From Pseudomonas sp. LB-090624 (GTDB lineage: Bacteria; Pseudomonadota; Gammaproteobacteria; Pseudomonadales; Pseudomonadaceae): a stretch of 64,000 bases of DNA. The translations under genes and the position numbers were made by a program. Positions 8,633-16,335 of this stretch are shown piece after piece. Numbering within the stretch: the first letter of the stretch is position 1; each line of letters starts with the position of its first letter. The stretch spans positions 45,582 to 109,581 of the forward strand of contig NZ_QJRL01000017.1 of assembly GCF_003205205.1 (NCBI RefSeq), in the 5' to 3' direction. The notes below the pieces were generated by a model. The model was not told where the DNA came from, searched no databases, and worked only from the letters and a program-made list of their open reading frames with translations.

Positions 8633-9217
8633 ATGTTGCAACGTCTGTTGTTCGGTTTGCTTGCCGTGGCCAGCCTTAGCCTGGTCGGTTGTGCCCACAG
8701 CCCGCAACAACTCAACCCGCAACCCACGCTCAAGGCCCAGTTGGCCCCGGTCGGCCACGGCCAGCCGGTGGTGGTCCGGGTGGTTGACGGCCGCCCATCG
8801 CAGTCCCTGGGCACCCGCGGTGGCATGTACCCCGAAACCAGCACCATCAGTGTCAGCGGTAACGACATCGTGCCCAAGCTGCAGGCCCAGGCCGAGGCTG
8901 CTGTGCGCCTGCTCGGCTTCACCCCGACGCCGAACGCCTACAACGCACCGCAGCTGACCGTGACCCTGGCAGAGCTGAAGTATCAGTCGCCGAAAGACAA
9001 CCTCTATGTGACCGAGGCCACCATTGGCGCCACGTTCCGTGCAGATGTGAAAAACGGCGGCCGCAGCTACAACGGCCGTTACGGTGCTTCGCTGGACCAG
9101 CGTTTCGGCATGGCGCCGAACCAGGACACCAACACCCAGCTGGTTGGCGATGTGCTGAGCGATGCACTGACCCGCTTGTTCAAAGACCCGACCATCGGCC
9201 AGGTGCTCGGCCAGTAA
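8633..9217 (+). CDS. YajG family lipoprotein
   Basis: This 194-residue protein has a lipoprotein signal peptide ending LSLVGC, with C20 the likely acylated cysteine. The mature domain matches the YajG family: a repeated small alpha/beta domain with RPSQSLGTRGG near residues 55-65, and a final region resembling a LptE/YajG-like fold. Family members are outer-membrane lipoproteins of unclear function. A CTGGAGA ribosome binding site precedes the ATG. It ends in a strong hairpin shared with the next, convergent gene. Confidence 0.85.
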   Translation: MLQRLLFGLLAVASLSLVGCAHSPQQLNPQPTLKAQLAPVGHGQPVVVRVVDGRPSQSLGTRGGMYPETSTISVSGNDIVPKLQAQAEAAVRLLGFTPTPNAYNAPQLTVTLAELKYQSPKDNLYVTEATIGATFRADVKNGGRSYNGRYGASLDQRFGMAPNQDTNTQLVGDVLSDALTRLFKDPTIGQVLGQ

Positions 9218-9227
9218 GCGTGTTGTT

Positions 9228-9257
9228 GCCTGTACCGGCCTCTTCGTCGGTACAGGC
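9228..9257. terminator. hairpin between convergent genes
   Basis: A perfect 10-bp stem GCCTGTACCG / CGGTACAGGC is flanked by a further complementary pair AGCGTG / CACGCT. It lies between the YajG-like gene and the small minus-strand gene. There is no U-tract. It probably acts as a transcript end or mRNA-stabilising hairpin. Confidence 0.6.
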
Positions 9258-9464
9258 TCACGCTGCTGCTATGTGGAAATCCAGCAGGCTGAAGCCGGTG
9301 CTGGCATCCACCTCCGGCAAATCCTCATGCGCATGCCCGCCCAGCGCACAGTAGACCAGCCACTGACGGTCCTGCACATTGATGGCAAAACCATCGATCA
9401 GCGCCTGTTGTTCATCGCTCTGGGCAACGAGGTAGAGGCGGTCCTGGTTTTCGGCGTGCAGCAT
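9258..9464 (-). CDS. small conserved hypothetical protein (68 aa)
   Basis: This 68-residue protein starts MLHAENQDRLYLV and has a CGGAGC ribosome binding site. The frame is open to 9482, but the ATG at 9464 is best supported. It is acidic, with a pattern of alternating hydrophobic residues and no signal peptide or recognised motif. It sits between convergent and divergent neighbours as a single gene. Function is unknown; I judge it real from codon pattern and ribosome binding site. Confidence 0.6.
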   Translation of the reverse strand: MLHAENQDRLYLVAQSDEQQALIDGFAINVQDRQWLVYCALGGHAHEDLPEVDASTGFSLLDFHIAAA

Positions 9465-9624
9465 GGACAAGCTCCGTGTCATGAAAAGGCCGACAGGGTG
9501 GCCTGCTCAGATGACGAGCGGATGACAGATGAAATTTAATGACAGTTTGTCGCCAAGGCCGGGCGCCACGGGGCGAGTTGGGTAGAATGCGGGCCTTTGC
9601 CGTCGCTTTCACCGAGGTTGCGTG

Positions 9625-9885
9625 ATGTCCTTGCAAGTGCTCTGGGGGTTCCTGGCCGCCCATCCTACCAAGCTGATCAACGTACTGGCGCTGCTGCTGA
9701 CCTGCCCGGGCGGGTTGCTGCTGCACAGCGCACGGCGGCGCGAGGCCGAAACCCGCGAGAGCCTGGCACTGGAGGAAGGGCTGGTGGATGCGTTCGACCT
9801 GCGGGTGCCCAAGTACTTTTATATTCTTGGGTTTGCTTGCCTGGCGATGGCGTTGCTGCTGTCCTGGTTCAGTACCTGGCTCTGA
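9625..9885 (+). CDS. small conserved inner-membrane protein (86 aa)
   Basis: This 86-residue protein has two hydrophobic segments, at about residues 5-30 and 62-84, separated by a charged cytoplasmic-like loop containing RRREAETRESLALEE. It is probably a two-span inner-membrane protein. A GAGG ribosome binding site precedes the ATG at 9625, and an overlapping GTG at 9622 is an alternative. It is followed by a hairpin before the convergent acyltransferase gene. I do not recognise a function. Confidence 0.7.
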   Translation: MSLQVLWGFLAAHPTKLINVLALLLTCPGGLLLHSARRREAETRESLALEEGLVDAFDLRVPKYFYILGFACLAMALLLSWFSTWL

Positions 9886-9889
9886 AATT

Positions 9890-9912
9890 CCGGGGCCGCA
9901 CAGCAGCCCCGG
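9890..9912. terminator. hairpin between convergent genes
   Basis: The stem CCGGGGC / GCCCCGG with a 9-base loop lies between the small membrane protein gene and the convergent acyltransferase gene. No U-tract follows. Confidence 0.55.
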
Positions 9913-9918
9913 TATCTG

Positions 9919-11088
9919 TCAGGCTACCGGCGCCTGCTGCTTGACCTGATACTGGTTACGCACCGGCGTCGCATACTGCAGCACCAGGTACGGACGCTGC
10001 TCTTCAGGGCAGGCATCCAGCCGGCGCTGCCATTCTTCCTTGGCTTTGGCCAGTTCGTCCGCCGGGAACACCTTCTCCGCCCGCGGCACTTGCAGGGCTT
10101 CGTCCTTGCCTTCCCACATCGCATAGGCCAGGTAGTGCACCGGGAACAACCGGTAGCCACCCAGAATTTGCCGGTCGATTTCCGCCGCCAGCTGCTTGGT
10201 GTCCTCGTAGTACTCGGTCACCGGGGGGGCAAAGTTGATGTGCACCCGCCCTTTGTAGCCGGTAATGCCCTTGGCAATGCTGTTGTCGTCCTCGCCCGGT
10301 GCCTTCTTGTAGGTGCCGGTGGTGGCGCGGATGTACAGCTCGCGGGCCTTGGCCTGGTCGCATGGGTCGTATTCGTAGCTGATCGATACCGGGGTCAGGT
10401 TCAGGCTCTGGATAACTGCCCCGAACGCCTCGTCCTTGCGGCTCATGTGGAACATCTTGAGGATCGCCGAGTCGGTTCGATCATCACCGTCCTTGGCCCG
10501 GCCTTCAGCCTGGGCAATCCAGATCGAGGTCGCGTCATTGCGGATCGAGTGATTGATGTAGGCCGAGAGCAACTGGTAGGCAGCGAGCTTTTCCCGGCGC
10601 CCACTGATCGAGCGGTGCACGATGAAGCTCTTGTTCAGGCGCATCATGTCGCTGACGAACGGCTTTTGCAGCAGGTTGTCACCGATGGCGATGCGTGGGG
10701 TGGGCAAGCCTGCGTGGTACACCGCGTAGTTGACGAACGCCGGGTCCATGACGATGTCGCGGTGGTTGGCCAGGAACAGATAGGCGGTACCGGCCTTGAG
10801 CTGTTCCACGCCCGAATAAGTGACGCCGTCGGTGGCGCGATCGATGGTCTGGTCGACGTAGTACTCGACTTTGTCCTGCAAGGTCGAAACGCAGGTGACA
10901 CCGGCGAATTCCTTGCGCAGGCGTCGGGCGATCAGCGGCTTGAGCAACCAGCCGAGAGCTCCGGCCGCGCGCGGGAAGCGAAAGTGGGTGAGGATATCGA
11001 GGAATGCCGGGTCGCTGAGCAGGCGTGCCAGAACGGCAGGGACCTCAGCATCGTCGTACGGTCGGATGGCATCGAATTCGCCCATCAT
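9919..11088 (-). CDS. PlsC-like glycerol-3-phosphate acyltransferase domain protein
   Basis: This roughly 389-residue protein carries the acyltransferase catalytic motif NHRDIVMD, an NHxxxxD box, near residue 117. The downstream IVHRSISGRREK and WIAQAEGRAKDG blocks correspond to the substrate-binding motifs of the PlsB/PlsC superfamily. It is longer than a simple PlsC (about 240 residues) and lacks an obvious membrane anchor. It therefore belongs to a less-studied soluble or peripheral group that may remodel phospholipids. The frame runs to 11190, but the ATG at 11088 (or the adjacent one at 11085) has an AAGAGAG ribosome binding site. Acceptor and acyl donor cannot be told from sequence. Confidence 0.8.
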   Translation of the reverse strand: MMGEFDAIRPYDDAEVPAVLARLLSDPAFLDILTHFRFPRAAGALGWLLKPLIARRLRKEFAGVTCVSTLQDKVEYYVDQTIDRATDGVTYSGVEQLKAGTAYLFLANHRDIVMDPAFVNYAVYHAGLPTPRIAIGDNLLQKPFVSDMMRLNKSFIVHRSISGRREKLAAYQLLSAYINHSIRNDATSIWIAQAEGRAKDGDDRTDSAILKMFHMSRKDEAFGAVIQSLNLTPVSISYEYDPCDQAKARELYIRATTGTYKKAPGEDDNSIAKGITGYKGRVHINFAPPVTEYYEDTKQLAAEIDRQILGGYRLFPVHYLAYAMWEGKDEALQVPRAEKVFPADELAKAKEEWQRRLDACPEEQRPYLVLQYATPVRNQYQVKQQAPVA

Positions 11089-11210
11089 GCTCTCTTGTTG
11101 GAAACGGCTAGGGTAATAAGGTAGGGGCGGGCTCCGAAAAACGGCTCGGACGCACACAGGCCCTTCAAACAGACCGGCAATTATACGCATAAGTCACCCC
11201 GGAGGCCGCG

Positions 11211-11393
11211 ATGCTTGAAATTGCGTTCTACGATTGCCCTTATTGTGGCGAAGAAGTCGAAACCACGGTGGACCTGTCCGGTGGCGATCAGGAGTACATC
11301 GAGGATTGTCAGGTATGCTGCAAACCTATCCGCTTCGTGCTGCAGGTTCATGGCGAGGAGTGGATGCTGGATGTTTTTGGCGAGAACGACTGA
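11211..11393 (+). CDS. CPXCG motif-containing cysteine-rich protein
   Basis: This 60-residue protein has the motif CPYCG at residues 9-13 and a second pair C33-x2-C36 followed by another cysteine, forming a likely zinc ribbon. It matches the CPXCG small protein family common in gamma-proteobacteria. Function is not established. A GGAGGC ribosome binding site precedes the ATG. Its stop overlaps the start of the next gene (TGATG), so the two are translationally coupled. Confidence 0.88.
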   Translation: MLEIAFYDCPYCGEEVETTVDLSGGDQEYIEDCQVCCKPIRFVLQVHGEEWMLDVFGEND

Positions 11394-11653
11394 TGCGGCG
11401 GATCTACGAACCGGAAAACCTGCTTGAAGCCGAAATGCTTGTGGGCATGCTGGCCAGCGAGGGCATCGACGTGCAATTGATGGGCCGTGACTTGATGGGC
11501 GCTGTGGGCGAACTGCCTGTGCAAGGCCTGCTCGGCCTAGCGGTGGCGGATGAGCAGGCCGAGTACGCACGGCAGCTGATCGATGCGTACAATGGTGCCC
11601 AGCCACTGGTTGGCGACGAACCGGAGAGTTTCCCCGGTACCTTGATCTGCTAG
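11393..11653 (+). CDS. DUF2007 domain protein
   Basis: This 86-residue protein begins MRRIYEPENLLEAEMLVGML, matching the DUF2007 domain (putative signal-transducing, GlnB-like ferredoxin fold). The sequence continues with a GIDVQL strand and a central G-rich segment. The start ATG shares a base with the stop of the CPXCG gene, and the frame extends no further with another good start. The pair precedes the SRAP gene by 15 bases, so all three are probably one transcript. Confidence 0.82.
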   Translation: MRRIYEPENLLEAEMLVGMLASEGIDVQLMGRDLMGAVGELPVQGLLGLAVADEQAEYARQLIDAYNGAQPLVGDEPESFPGTLIC

Positions 11654-11668
11654 GTTCTGAATTCGCCC

Positions 11669-12289
11669 ATGTGTGGACGTTACGCCCTGTTTCGCTGGCC
11701 CCAGGCCCTTGCCAGTCTGCCGGGCTTTCCCGCAGGCCAGCCGGCCCAATGGAATATTGCGCCCGGGGCGTCGGTGCTGATCCAGCGCCAGCTCGACGGC
11801 CAGCAGCAGTTGGCCAAGGCACGCTGGGGGCTGACCCCGGCCTGGCTTACCGACCTGTCCCGCACCCCTGCCCATGCCCGTGCCGAAACGTTGGCCGAGC
11901 AACCCATGTTCCGCGAGGCGTTTCGCCAGCGCCGTTGCCTGATGCCGGCCAACGGTTTTTACGAGTGGCGGGGTACCGTGCGCAAGCGCCCCTATTGGCT
12001 GACGCCGGGGGAGGGCGCCTCGCTGTATTTTGCTGCTGTCTGGGAGGCCTACCCGGTGCAGGACCAAGTGTGGCTGAGCTGCGCGGTGGTGACCCAGGCC
12101 GCCATGAACCAGCGCCGGCCGCTGATCCTTGACGAAGCGGGGCAGGCGGCCTGGCTCGACCCGGATACGCCGGTTACCCGTTTGCATGAACTGCTGGCCA
12201 GCCCGCCGGGCCAACTGCGCGAGCGGGCCTTGGCGACTTTCGTCAATGATCCCAAGCTGGATGCGCCGGAGTGTCTGACCCCGGCCTGA
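11669..12289 (+). CDS. yedK: SRAP (SOS response-associated peptidase) / YedK-HMCES family protein
   Basis: SRAP proteins form a covalent thiazolidine link between Cys2 and abasic sites in single-stranded DNA, protecting them during replication. This 206-residue protein keeps the exposed Cys2 (MCGRY), the IAPG motif, and the catalytic glutamate E99 in ANGFYEW. Two other active-site positions look exchanged. The usual asparagine in the NARxET motif is H69 (AHARAET), and the usual histidine in the HxRxP motif is N147 (MNQRRP). The paired change suggests a re-wired but functional site rather than decay. It is downstream of the CPXCG and DUF2007 genes. Confidence 0.92.
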   Translation: MCGRYALFRWPQALASLPGFPAGQPAQWNIAPGASVLIQRQLDGQQQLAKARWGLTPAWLTDLSRTPAHARAETLAEQPMFREAFRQRRCLMPANGFYEWRGTVRKRPYWLTPGEGASLYFAAVWEAYPVQDQVWLSCAVVTQAAMNQRRPLILDEAGQAAWLDPDTPVTRLHELLASPPGQLRERALATFVNDPKLDAPECLTPA

Positions 12290-12414
12290 GGTCCTGCCTG
12301 CCCCGGGCTGTTCGCGGCTGAGGCCAATGCAGGCGACGAAAATCTTCCCTGCGGCTATAGCGGCTACTGGCGACTCGGCCTAGGATACGGCGCATGTAAA
12401 AAGGGAGTGTTTTC

Positions 12415-13233
12415 ATGCGTAAGTCTTTTGTCGTCAGCCTTTTGAGTGCTGGCATCCTGCTGGCCGGCTGCCAGGCGGTGAACACCACCAGCGGCGGTGC
12501 TGTCGGCGTCGAGCGCCAGCAGTACATGTTCAGCATGCTCTCGACCGATGAGGTCAACCAGATGTACGCCCAGTCGTACCAGCAGACCCTGGGTGAAGCC
12601 TCGAGCAAGGGTGTGCTCGACAAGTCCAGCGCCGATGCCAAGCGTGTGCAGGCAATCGCCAATCGCCTGATCGCCCAGACGCCCAAGTTCCGCCCGGATG
12701 CCGCACAGTGGGACTGGCAAGTCAACGTGATCAAGAGTGATGAGCTGAACGCCAACTGCGGCCCTGGCGGCAAGATCATCGTCTACACCGGCCTGATCGA
12801 TCAGCTCAAGCTCACCGACGCGGAAATTGCCGCCGTAGTGGGCCACGAGATCGCCCATGCCCTGCGTGAACACAGCCGTGAAGCCATGTCCAAGGCGTAC
12901 GGTGTGGAAATGGCCCGCCAGGGTGCCGGTGCCATCTTCGGCCTCGGCCAGAGCAGCATGGCGATGGCCGACACGGTGGTGAACTACGCCATGACCCTGC
13001 CCAACAGCCGGGCCAACGAAAACGAGGCCGACCTGATTGGCCTGGAACTGTCGGCGCGTGCCGGCTACGACCCGAACGCCGCGATCACGCTGTGGAACAA
13101 GATGAGCAAGGCCTCCGAAGGGGCGCCGCCCGAGTTCATGAGCACTCACCCGGCGTCCGATAGCCGCATTGCTTCATTGCAGGCGGCGATTCCGAAGGTG
13201 ATGCCGCTGTATCAGGCTGCGGCCAAGCAGTAA
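12415..13233 (+). CDS. M48 family metallopeptidase lipoprotein (LoiP/YggG-like)
   Basis: This 272-residue protein has a lipoprotein signal peptide ending LLAGC, with C19 acylated. The zinc site is HEIAH at residues 144-148, with the third ligand probably E204 in NENEAD. This architecture matches the LoiP group of periplasmic M48 proteases that degrade misfolded outer-membrane proteins. A good start ATG follows the AAGGGAG ribosome binding site. The gene is monocistronic, with its own upstream region and a strong terminator. Confidence 0.92.
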   Translation: MRKSFVVSLLSAGILLAGCQAVNTTSGGAVGVERQQYMFSMLSTDEVNQMYAQSYQQTLGEASSKGVLDKSSADAKRVQAIANRLIAQTPKFRPDAAQWDWQVNVIKSDELNANCGPGGKIIVYTGLIDQLKLTDAEIAAVVGHEIAHALREHSREAMSKAYGVEMARQGAGAIFGLGQSSMAMADTVVNYAMTLPNSRANENEADLIGLELSARAGYDPNAAITLWNKMSKASEGAPPEFMSTHPASDSRIASLQAAIPKVMPLYQAAAKQ

Positions 13234-13245
13234 TCGCTTGAATCG

Positions 13246-13270
13246 TGGGGGCGCCAAGCGCCCCCCTTTT
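13246..13270 (+). terminator. Rho-independent terminator
   Basis: The stem GGGGGCGC / GCGCCCCC with a CAA loop is followed by four T residues. It ends the M48 protease transcript and overlaps the 3' side of the convergent GDT1-type gene. Confidence 0.8.
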
Positions 13271-13274
13271 CATG

Positions 13275-13859
13275 TTACCCAATCCAGCCACTGGCCTTCA
13301 TCGCCGAGTAGACGGCCACGATCGCCAGCACGAAGAACGCCGTGGCCGCCAGGCGGCGAATCAACGTCAATGGCAGCTTGTCGGCCGCGAAGTTACCCGC
13401 CAGCACCACCGGCACGTTGGCAATCAGCATGCCGAGGGTGGTACCGATGATGACCATGATCAGGTGCGGGTACTGTGCAGCCAGCATCACCGTGGCGACC
13501 TGGGTCTTGTCGCCGATCTCCGCCAGGAAGAATGCAATCAGCGTGGTCAGGAATGGCCCGAAGCGGCGTGCCGGGTTCTCGTCGTCGTCCATCTTGTCCG
13601 GCACCAGGGTCCACAGCGCCGTAGCGGTAAAGCTCGCAGCCAGGATCCAGTGCAGTGCCGAATCACTGAAGAAACTGCCGACCCACGCGCCAACGGCACC
13701 GGCGGCGGCATGGTTGGCCAGGGTGGCGGCGATGATGCCGGCGATGATCGGCCATGGCTTGCGGAAACGGGCAGCGAGAATGAGCGCGAGCAGTTGCGTC
13801 TTGTCGCCGATTTCGGCGAGAGCAACGATAGCGGTGGGGACCAACAGAGATTCCAGCAT
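13275..13859 (-). CDS. TMEM165/GDT1 family Mn(2+) exporter
   Basis: This 194-residue inner-membrane protein has six hydrophobic segments. It carries two copies of the hallmark motif ExGDKTQ, in LAEIGDKTQLLAL and LAEIGDKTQVATV, which form the cation site in the UPF0016/GDT1 family. Bacterial members such as Vibrio MneA export manganese. The upstream yybP-ykoY-type riboswitch, a Mn2+ sensor, agrees with a manganese-induced exporter. The ATG has an AGGAATC ribosome binding site. Manganese as substrate is inferred from family and riboswitch. Confidence 0.92.
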   Translation of the reverse strand: MLESLLVPTAIVALAEIGDKTQLLALILAARFRKPWPIIAGIIAATLANHAAAGAVGAWVGSFFSDSALHWILAASFTATALWTLVPDKMDDDENPARRFGPFLTTLIAFFLAEIGDKTQVATVMLAAQYPHLIMVIIGTTLGMLIANVPVVLAGNFAADKLPLTLIRRLAATAFFVLAIVAVYSAMKASGWIG

Positions 13860-13929
13860 CAGGATTCCTACGGGGGCGGGTCGACACGGCTATGACACGT
13901 ACAGCCTCCCCGCCCCGGGTAAGGTGTGC

Positions 13930-14090
13930 GTGTCATAGGTCTTGTCAAACCCCGTATCCGTCTATGCGGATCTCTCCATGCAGGCTCGCATGGGGGTCGC
14001 ACGCGCCATGGTCTGTGGACCAAGTATGTTGACGCGTACCGGGCGAGCTGGGTGCTCGCGGGAGACTACTCCCCTAGGACGGTGCGGATT
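13930..14090 (-). ncRNA. yybP-ykoY manganese riboswitch
   Basis: On the minus strand this region contains the invariant riboswitch segment GGGGAGTAG at 14074-14066 and, downstream, the second conserved loop region around CAAGACC at 13944-13938. Two hairpins lie between. It lies between rsmC and a GDT1-type exporter gene, which is the standard partner of this riboswitch. The exact ends are approximate. A GC-rich stretch at 13890-13920 may form the expression platform. Confidence 0.85.
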
Positions 14091-14125
14091 CTGCCTCGGT
14101 AAAACGCTTTGGGCAAGCGCTGTTT

Positions 14126-15124
14126 TTATCCGTGCGTGGCCTGGTAGATACGGAAGCCATCCGCCTCTTCGCGTACCTGGCAGTTGCCCAACGCCCCTTC
14201 GATCAGCGGCTGGTAGCGCAGGAAGCTATTGGCTACCAGGCGCATTTCGCCGCCTTTTTGCAGATGATCGGCCGATTTTTTCAGCAAGTTTTCCGAGGCC
14301 TGGTAGTTGGTGTGAACCCCGGTGTGGAACGGTGGGTTGCTCAGGATCAGGCTCAACCCGGTTGGCGCCGCGTCGATGCCGTCACCGCTGATCACCTCAC
14401 CCTCCAGGCCATTGGCGGCCAATGTCAGGCGGCTGGCGGCCACGGCGAAGGCATCCACGTCCAACAGTGTCACCCGGTTTTGCGGGTAACGGCGTTTGAC
14501 CGTTGCGCCCAGCACCCCGGCACCGCAGCCAAAGTCCAGCACGTGCCCGCTGGGCAGGCCATCCAGGTGCTTGAGCAGCAGCGCGGTGCCCCGGTCGAGG
14601 CGGCCGTGGCTGAACACCCCGGGCAGGCTGACCACTTGCAGCGGGCCGTCTTCCAGGGCCAACTCGAAGCGCTCGGCCAGGGTTTCCAGGGGCTTGGCCT
14701 CGGGCGCGTGTTCGACGGTCACCTGCCAGAGCTGGCAATGGCGGGCGCTGTCGAGCTTGCGCGGCTTGCCGAAGGCCTGCAACTGCTTGGCTGCGCCTTC
14801 GATACCGCCGCGCTTTTCTCCGACCAGGTACAGCTCACGGCCAGCCAGGCGCGCGGCCAGGGCATTGAGCAGGTAGGCTGCCAGCTCGCGGGATTTGGGC
14901 AGGAACAGCACGGCGCTGTCAAAAGCCGCAGCTGGAGGTGCCACCGCATAATGGCTGCGACCGGCGAAACGGCTGTCGAGCATGGCCTGATCGCCGGCAT
15001 GCCAGGTCCAGGCCTGGGCCTGGGGCAACTGGCCGAGCAAGTCGTCGGCGGGGGCGCCAGCGAGCAGCAGCGGCCCCTGGAACAGCTCTGCCTGGCGGAG
15101 CAACACTTCACTGCGCGGGTCCAT
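14126..15124 (-). CDS. rsmC: 16S rRNA (guanine1207-N2)-methyltransferase
   Basis: RsmC methylates G1207 of 16S rRNA in the 30S subunit. This 332-residue protein has the two-domain layout of the RsmC/RlmG family. The N-terminal half is a degenerate methyltransferase. The C-terminal half contains the S-adenosylmethionine motif VLDFGCGAGVLG and the catalytic NPPFH motif. The ATG follows an AGGAGG ribosome binding site. RlmG is the closest alternative, but the length favours RsmC. A 53-base gap separates it from the dehydrogenase gene upstream on the same strand. Confidence 0.88.
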   Translation of the reverse strand: MDPRSEVLLRQAELFQGPLLLAGAPADDLLGQLPQAQAWTWHAGDQAMLDSRFAGRSHYAVAPPAAAFDSAVLFLPKSRELAAYLLNALAARLAGRELYLVGEKRGGIEGAAKQLQAFGKPRKLDSARHCQLWQVTVEHAPEAKPLETLAERFELALEDGPLQVVSLPGVFSHGRLDRGTALLLKHLDGLPSGHVLDFGCGAGVLGATVKRRYPQNRVTLLDVDAFAVAASRLTLAANGLEGEVISGDGIDAAPTGLSLILSNPPFHTGVHTNYQASENLLKKSADHLQKGGEMRLVANSFLRYQPLIEGALGNCQVREEADGFRIYQATHG

Positions 15125-15177
15125 GGACGACGCCTCCTGGAAAAAGTGGCGCAGTGTAGCAGAGGCAGGCGCTGGGC

Positions 15178-16143
15178 TCAGCTGACCACGCGGCGGGGCT
15201 GCCCGGCGAAGAAGCCCTGAGCGTTCTCGCTGAGCTGGCCGACGATGCGCTGGCGCGACTCCACTGCGCCCCAGGCGCTGTGTGGGGTGATGATCAGGCG
15301 TGGGATGCCGGGCTCGAGCAACGGGTTGCCATTGACCGGAGGCTCTACGCTCAATACATCGGTGGCGGCGCCGCCCAGGTGGCCGCTGCGCAGAGCGTCG
15401 GCCAGGGCCTGTTCATCGATCAGGCCGCCACGGGCGGTGTTGACTACCAGCGCACCGGGTTTGAGCAGGGCCAGCTCGCGGGCACCGAGCATGTGCCGGG
15501 TGTGCTCGTTCAGCGGGCAATGCAGGGTCAGCGCGTCGACTTGCGGCAGCAGCTCGGCCAGCGGCAGGCGGTCGGCGCGTTCCGGCCGGCCGGGGATCTG
15601 CCCGCTGAGCACGCGCATGCCGAACGCTTCGGCCAGCCGTGCCACCGCGCCGCCCAGCTCACCGTGGCCGAGCAGGCCAAGGGTCTTGCCCTCCAGCTCG
15701 ACGATAGGGAAGTCCAGCAGGCAGAACTGGCTGGCCTTGGCCCACCGGCCTTCGGCCACCGCCTGGTTGTAGTCGCACAGCCGGGTGGCCAGCGCCAGTA
15801 ACAGGGCCAGCGTGTGCTGGGCGACCGAGGGCGTGCCGTAGCCCTGGCAGTTGCACACGGTGATGCCCTGGGCGCGGGCGGCGGCCAGGTCGACATTGTT
15901 GGTGCCCGTGGCGGCCACCAGGATCAGCTTCAGTTGCGGGTTGGCGGCCAGCGTTGCGGCGTCGAGCATGACCTTGTTGCTGACCACGGCCACGGCGCCC
16001 TGCAGGCGTTCAGCCACTTGCTCGGGGCGGGTGGCGGCGAACAACTCGAACTCGTCGAACTGCTGCTGCAAGGGCGAGAGGTCGAGGTCGCCAAGGTCCA
16101 GGGACTGGTGATCGAGAAACACGGCGCGACGCGGGCTGGGCAT
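15178..16143 (-). CDS. D-2-hydroxyacid dehydrogenase (hydroxypyruvate/glycerate type)
   Basis: This 321-residue NAD(P)-dependent enzyme of the D-isomer 2-hydroxyacid dehydrogenase family has the Rossmann motif GHGELGG. Its catalytic residues are R in NTARGGLIDE, E in SVEPP and H in TPHSAWG. Sequence style is closest to glycerate dehydrogenase (hprA), which reduces hydroxypyruvate or glyoxylate. The frame is open to 16182, but the ATG at 16143 has a CGGAGAG ribosome binding site and matches family length. Exact substrate cannot be fixed from sequence. Confidence 0.85.
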   Translation of the reverse strand: MPSPRRAVFLDHQSLDLGDLDLSPLQQQFDEFELFAATRPEQVAERLQGAVAVVSNKVMLDAATLAANPQLKLILVAATGTNNVDLAAARAQGITVCNCQGYGTPSVAQHTLALLLALATRLCDYNQAVAEGRWAKASQFCLLDFPIVELEGKTLGLLGHGELGGAVARLAEAFGMRVLSGQIPGRPERADRLPLAELLPQVDALTLHCPLNEHTRHMLGARELALLKPGALVVNTARGGLIDEQALADALRSGHLGGAATDVLSVEPPVNGNPLLEPGIPRLIITPHSAWGAVESRQRIVGQLSENAQGFFAGQPRRVVS

Positions 16144-16335
16144 TGGGGCTCTCCGGAGGGCAGGGCGGAATGTCGGTGTCACGGCGCAGTGTCTAGCCCG
16201 CGGTTACCACACGTCAACGCCCGCCACTCATACCTTTGCCAGGCAAATCATTCCTTCGGCTGATTTAGCCGTCACATTGGCGAACTACAGTAAACCCCAG
16301 ACTTGTCCGGCCCGCTTTTCAGAAAAGGGATACCC

